This document shows, piece after piece, positions 4,874-5,241 of a stretch of 5,241 bases of DNA (its first letter is position 1; each line of letters starts with the position of its first letter). Under the pieces are notes generated by a model. The model saw only the letters and a program-made list of their open reading frames with translations, did no database searches and was not told the DNA's origin. The position numbers and the translations under genes are program-made. This stretch comes from Chloroflexota bacterium (GTDB taxonomy: Bacteria > Chloroflexota > Anaerolineae > Anaerolineales > UBA4823), in NCBI GenBank assembly GCA_030613705.1, contig JAUWLJ010000188.1:1-5241 (forward strand), written 5' to 3'.

Positions 4874-5241
4874 CTAGTTGCTTGATTCAAGCAGGGGATC
4901 GATCATGCCTTGAATCTCAGCCAGGGAAAGAAAAGGAGAAATCTTGAACGCAGCCAGTTTTCCATCCTGGTCAAGGATATATGTTTCCGGCACACCGCGA
5001 ATGCGGAAAGCCGGGGAGATCTGCGTCCGCAGGTCAGGGCCATTAGGATAGGTCACGTCGAATTTTTCCAGGTAGACCATGGCCTCGGTTTCGGTATCAA
5101 CATAATCGACGCCAAGAAATACCACCTCACCGCCCGGTTGGTAAATCCGCCAGGCAGTTTCTAATTCGGCAGCTTCTTCCTCACAGGGTTTGCACCATGA
5201 GGCCCAAAAATTCAATACCACCACTTTTCCATTGAGATCCT
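4874..5241 (-). CDS. TlpA/ResA/CcmG-type thiol-disulfide oxidoreductase, C-terminal part
   Basis: The 5' end lies beyond the right edge; 121 complete codons are visible, beginning DLNGKVVVLNFWASW, so the in-frame GTG at 5224 is internal and not the start. The thioredoxin active site is WCKPC (Cys16 and Cys19 of the visible part), and the cis-proline loop is GVPETYILD (82-90, Pro84), a form typical of CcmG/DsbE. Such proteins sit outside the cytoplasmic membrane and reduce the CXXCH cysteines of apocytochrome c before haem attachment; the membrane anchor or signal expected upstream is not in the window. The reading frame is intact to the TAG at 4876-4874. It is the first visible gene of the operon. 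CcmG is favoured by context, but ResA and generic TlpA share the same fold and motifs, so no symbol is given. Confidence 0.9.
   Translation of the reverse strand, partial: DLNGKVVVLNFWASWCKPCEEEAAELETAWRIYQPGGEVVFLGVDYVDTETEAMVYLEKFDVTYPNGPDLRTQISPAFRIRGVPETYILDQDGKLAAFKISPFLSLAEIQGMIDPLLESSN

Overview
The window carries six protein-coding genes, all on the minus strand (transcribed right to left). Five form a cytochrome c maturation (System I, Ccm) operon and the sixth looks like an interruption. In transcription order they are: the 3' part of a TlpA/ResA/CcmG-type thioredoxin (runs off the right edge); a small membrane protein with a CcmI-like helical region and a C-terminal zinc ribbon; a large di-haem cytochrome c lipoprotein with a beta-rich region, a C-terminal membrane helix and a SHOCT-like tail; a solitary four-helix-bundle protein of the 23S rRNA intervening-sequence (S23/IVP) family; ccmA (haem exporter ATPase); ccmB (haem exporter permease); and the first 21 codons of a probable ccmC (runs off the left edge). 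Plus-strand open frames appear to be shadows of these genes.

The zinc-ribbon CcmI-like protein, the two-haem cytochrome with a SHOCT-like tail and a ccmABC block, together with moderate GC and solitary IVP genes, resemble Chloroflexota, most likely an Anaerolineae-type bacterium. This placement is inferred from gene content and style, with no marker gene in the window. CcmA/CcmB/CcmC would handle haem export or presentation, the thioredoxin would keep apocytochrome CXXCH cysteines reduced outside the membrane, the zinc-ribbon protein may help apocytochrome handling, and the cytochrome is a probable client or electron-transfer partner.

Two insertions appear to interrupt the operon. Between ccmB and ccmC is a 168-bp element (90-257) with about 16-bp imperfect terminal inverted repeats, a flanking AATTT direct repeat and a nested internal hairpin, which fits a MITE-like non-coding element. 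Between the cytochrome gene and ccmA is the IVP gene, bounded by arrays of an 8-bp unit (GGGTGCAN / GGGAGCTN) in inverted orientation (1740-1779 and 2268-2291). The right array forms the last codons and stop of the cytochrome gene, so the cassette seems to have rewritten that gene's end. The IVP gene also looks richer in A+T than its neighbours.

Gene-free stretches are short: 66-284 (MITE-like element plus the ccmC ribosome binding site), 1727-1840 (octamer array and unremarkable sequence) and 4821-4873 (nothing recognised). No tRNA, rRNA, CRISPR array or convincing intrinsic terminator was seen.
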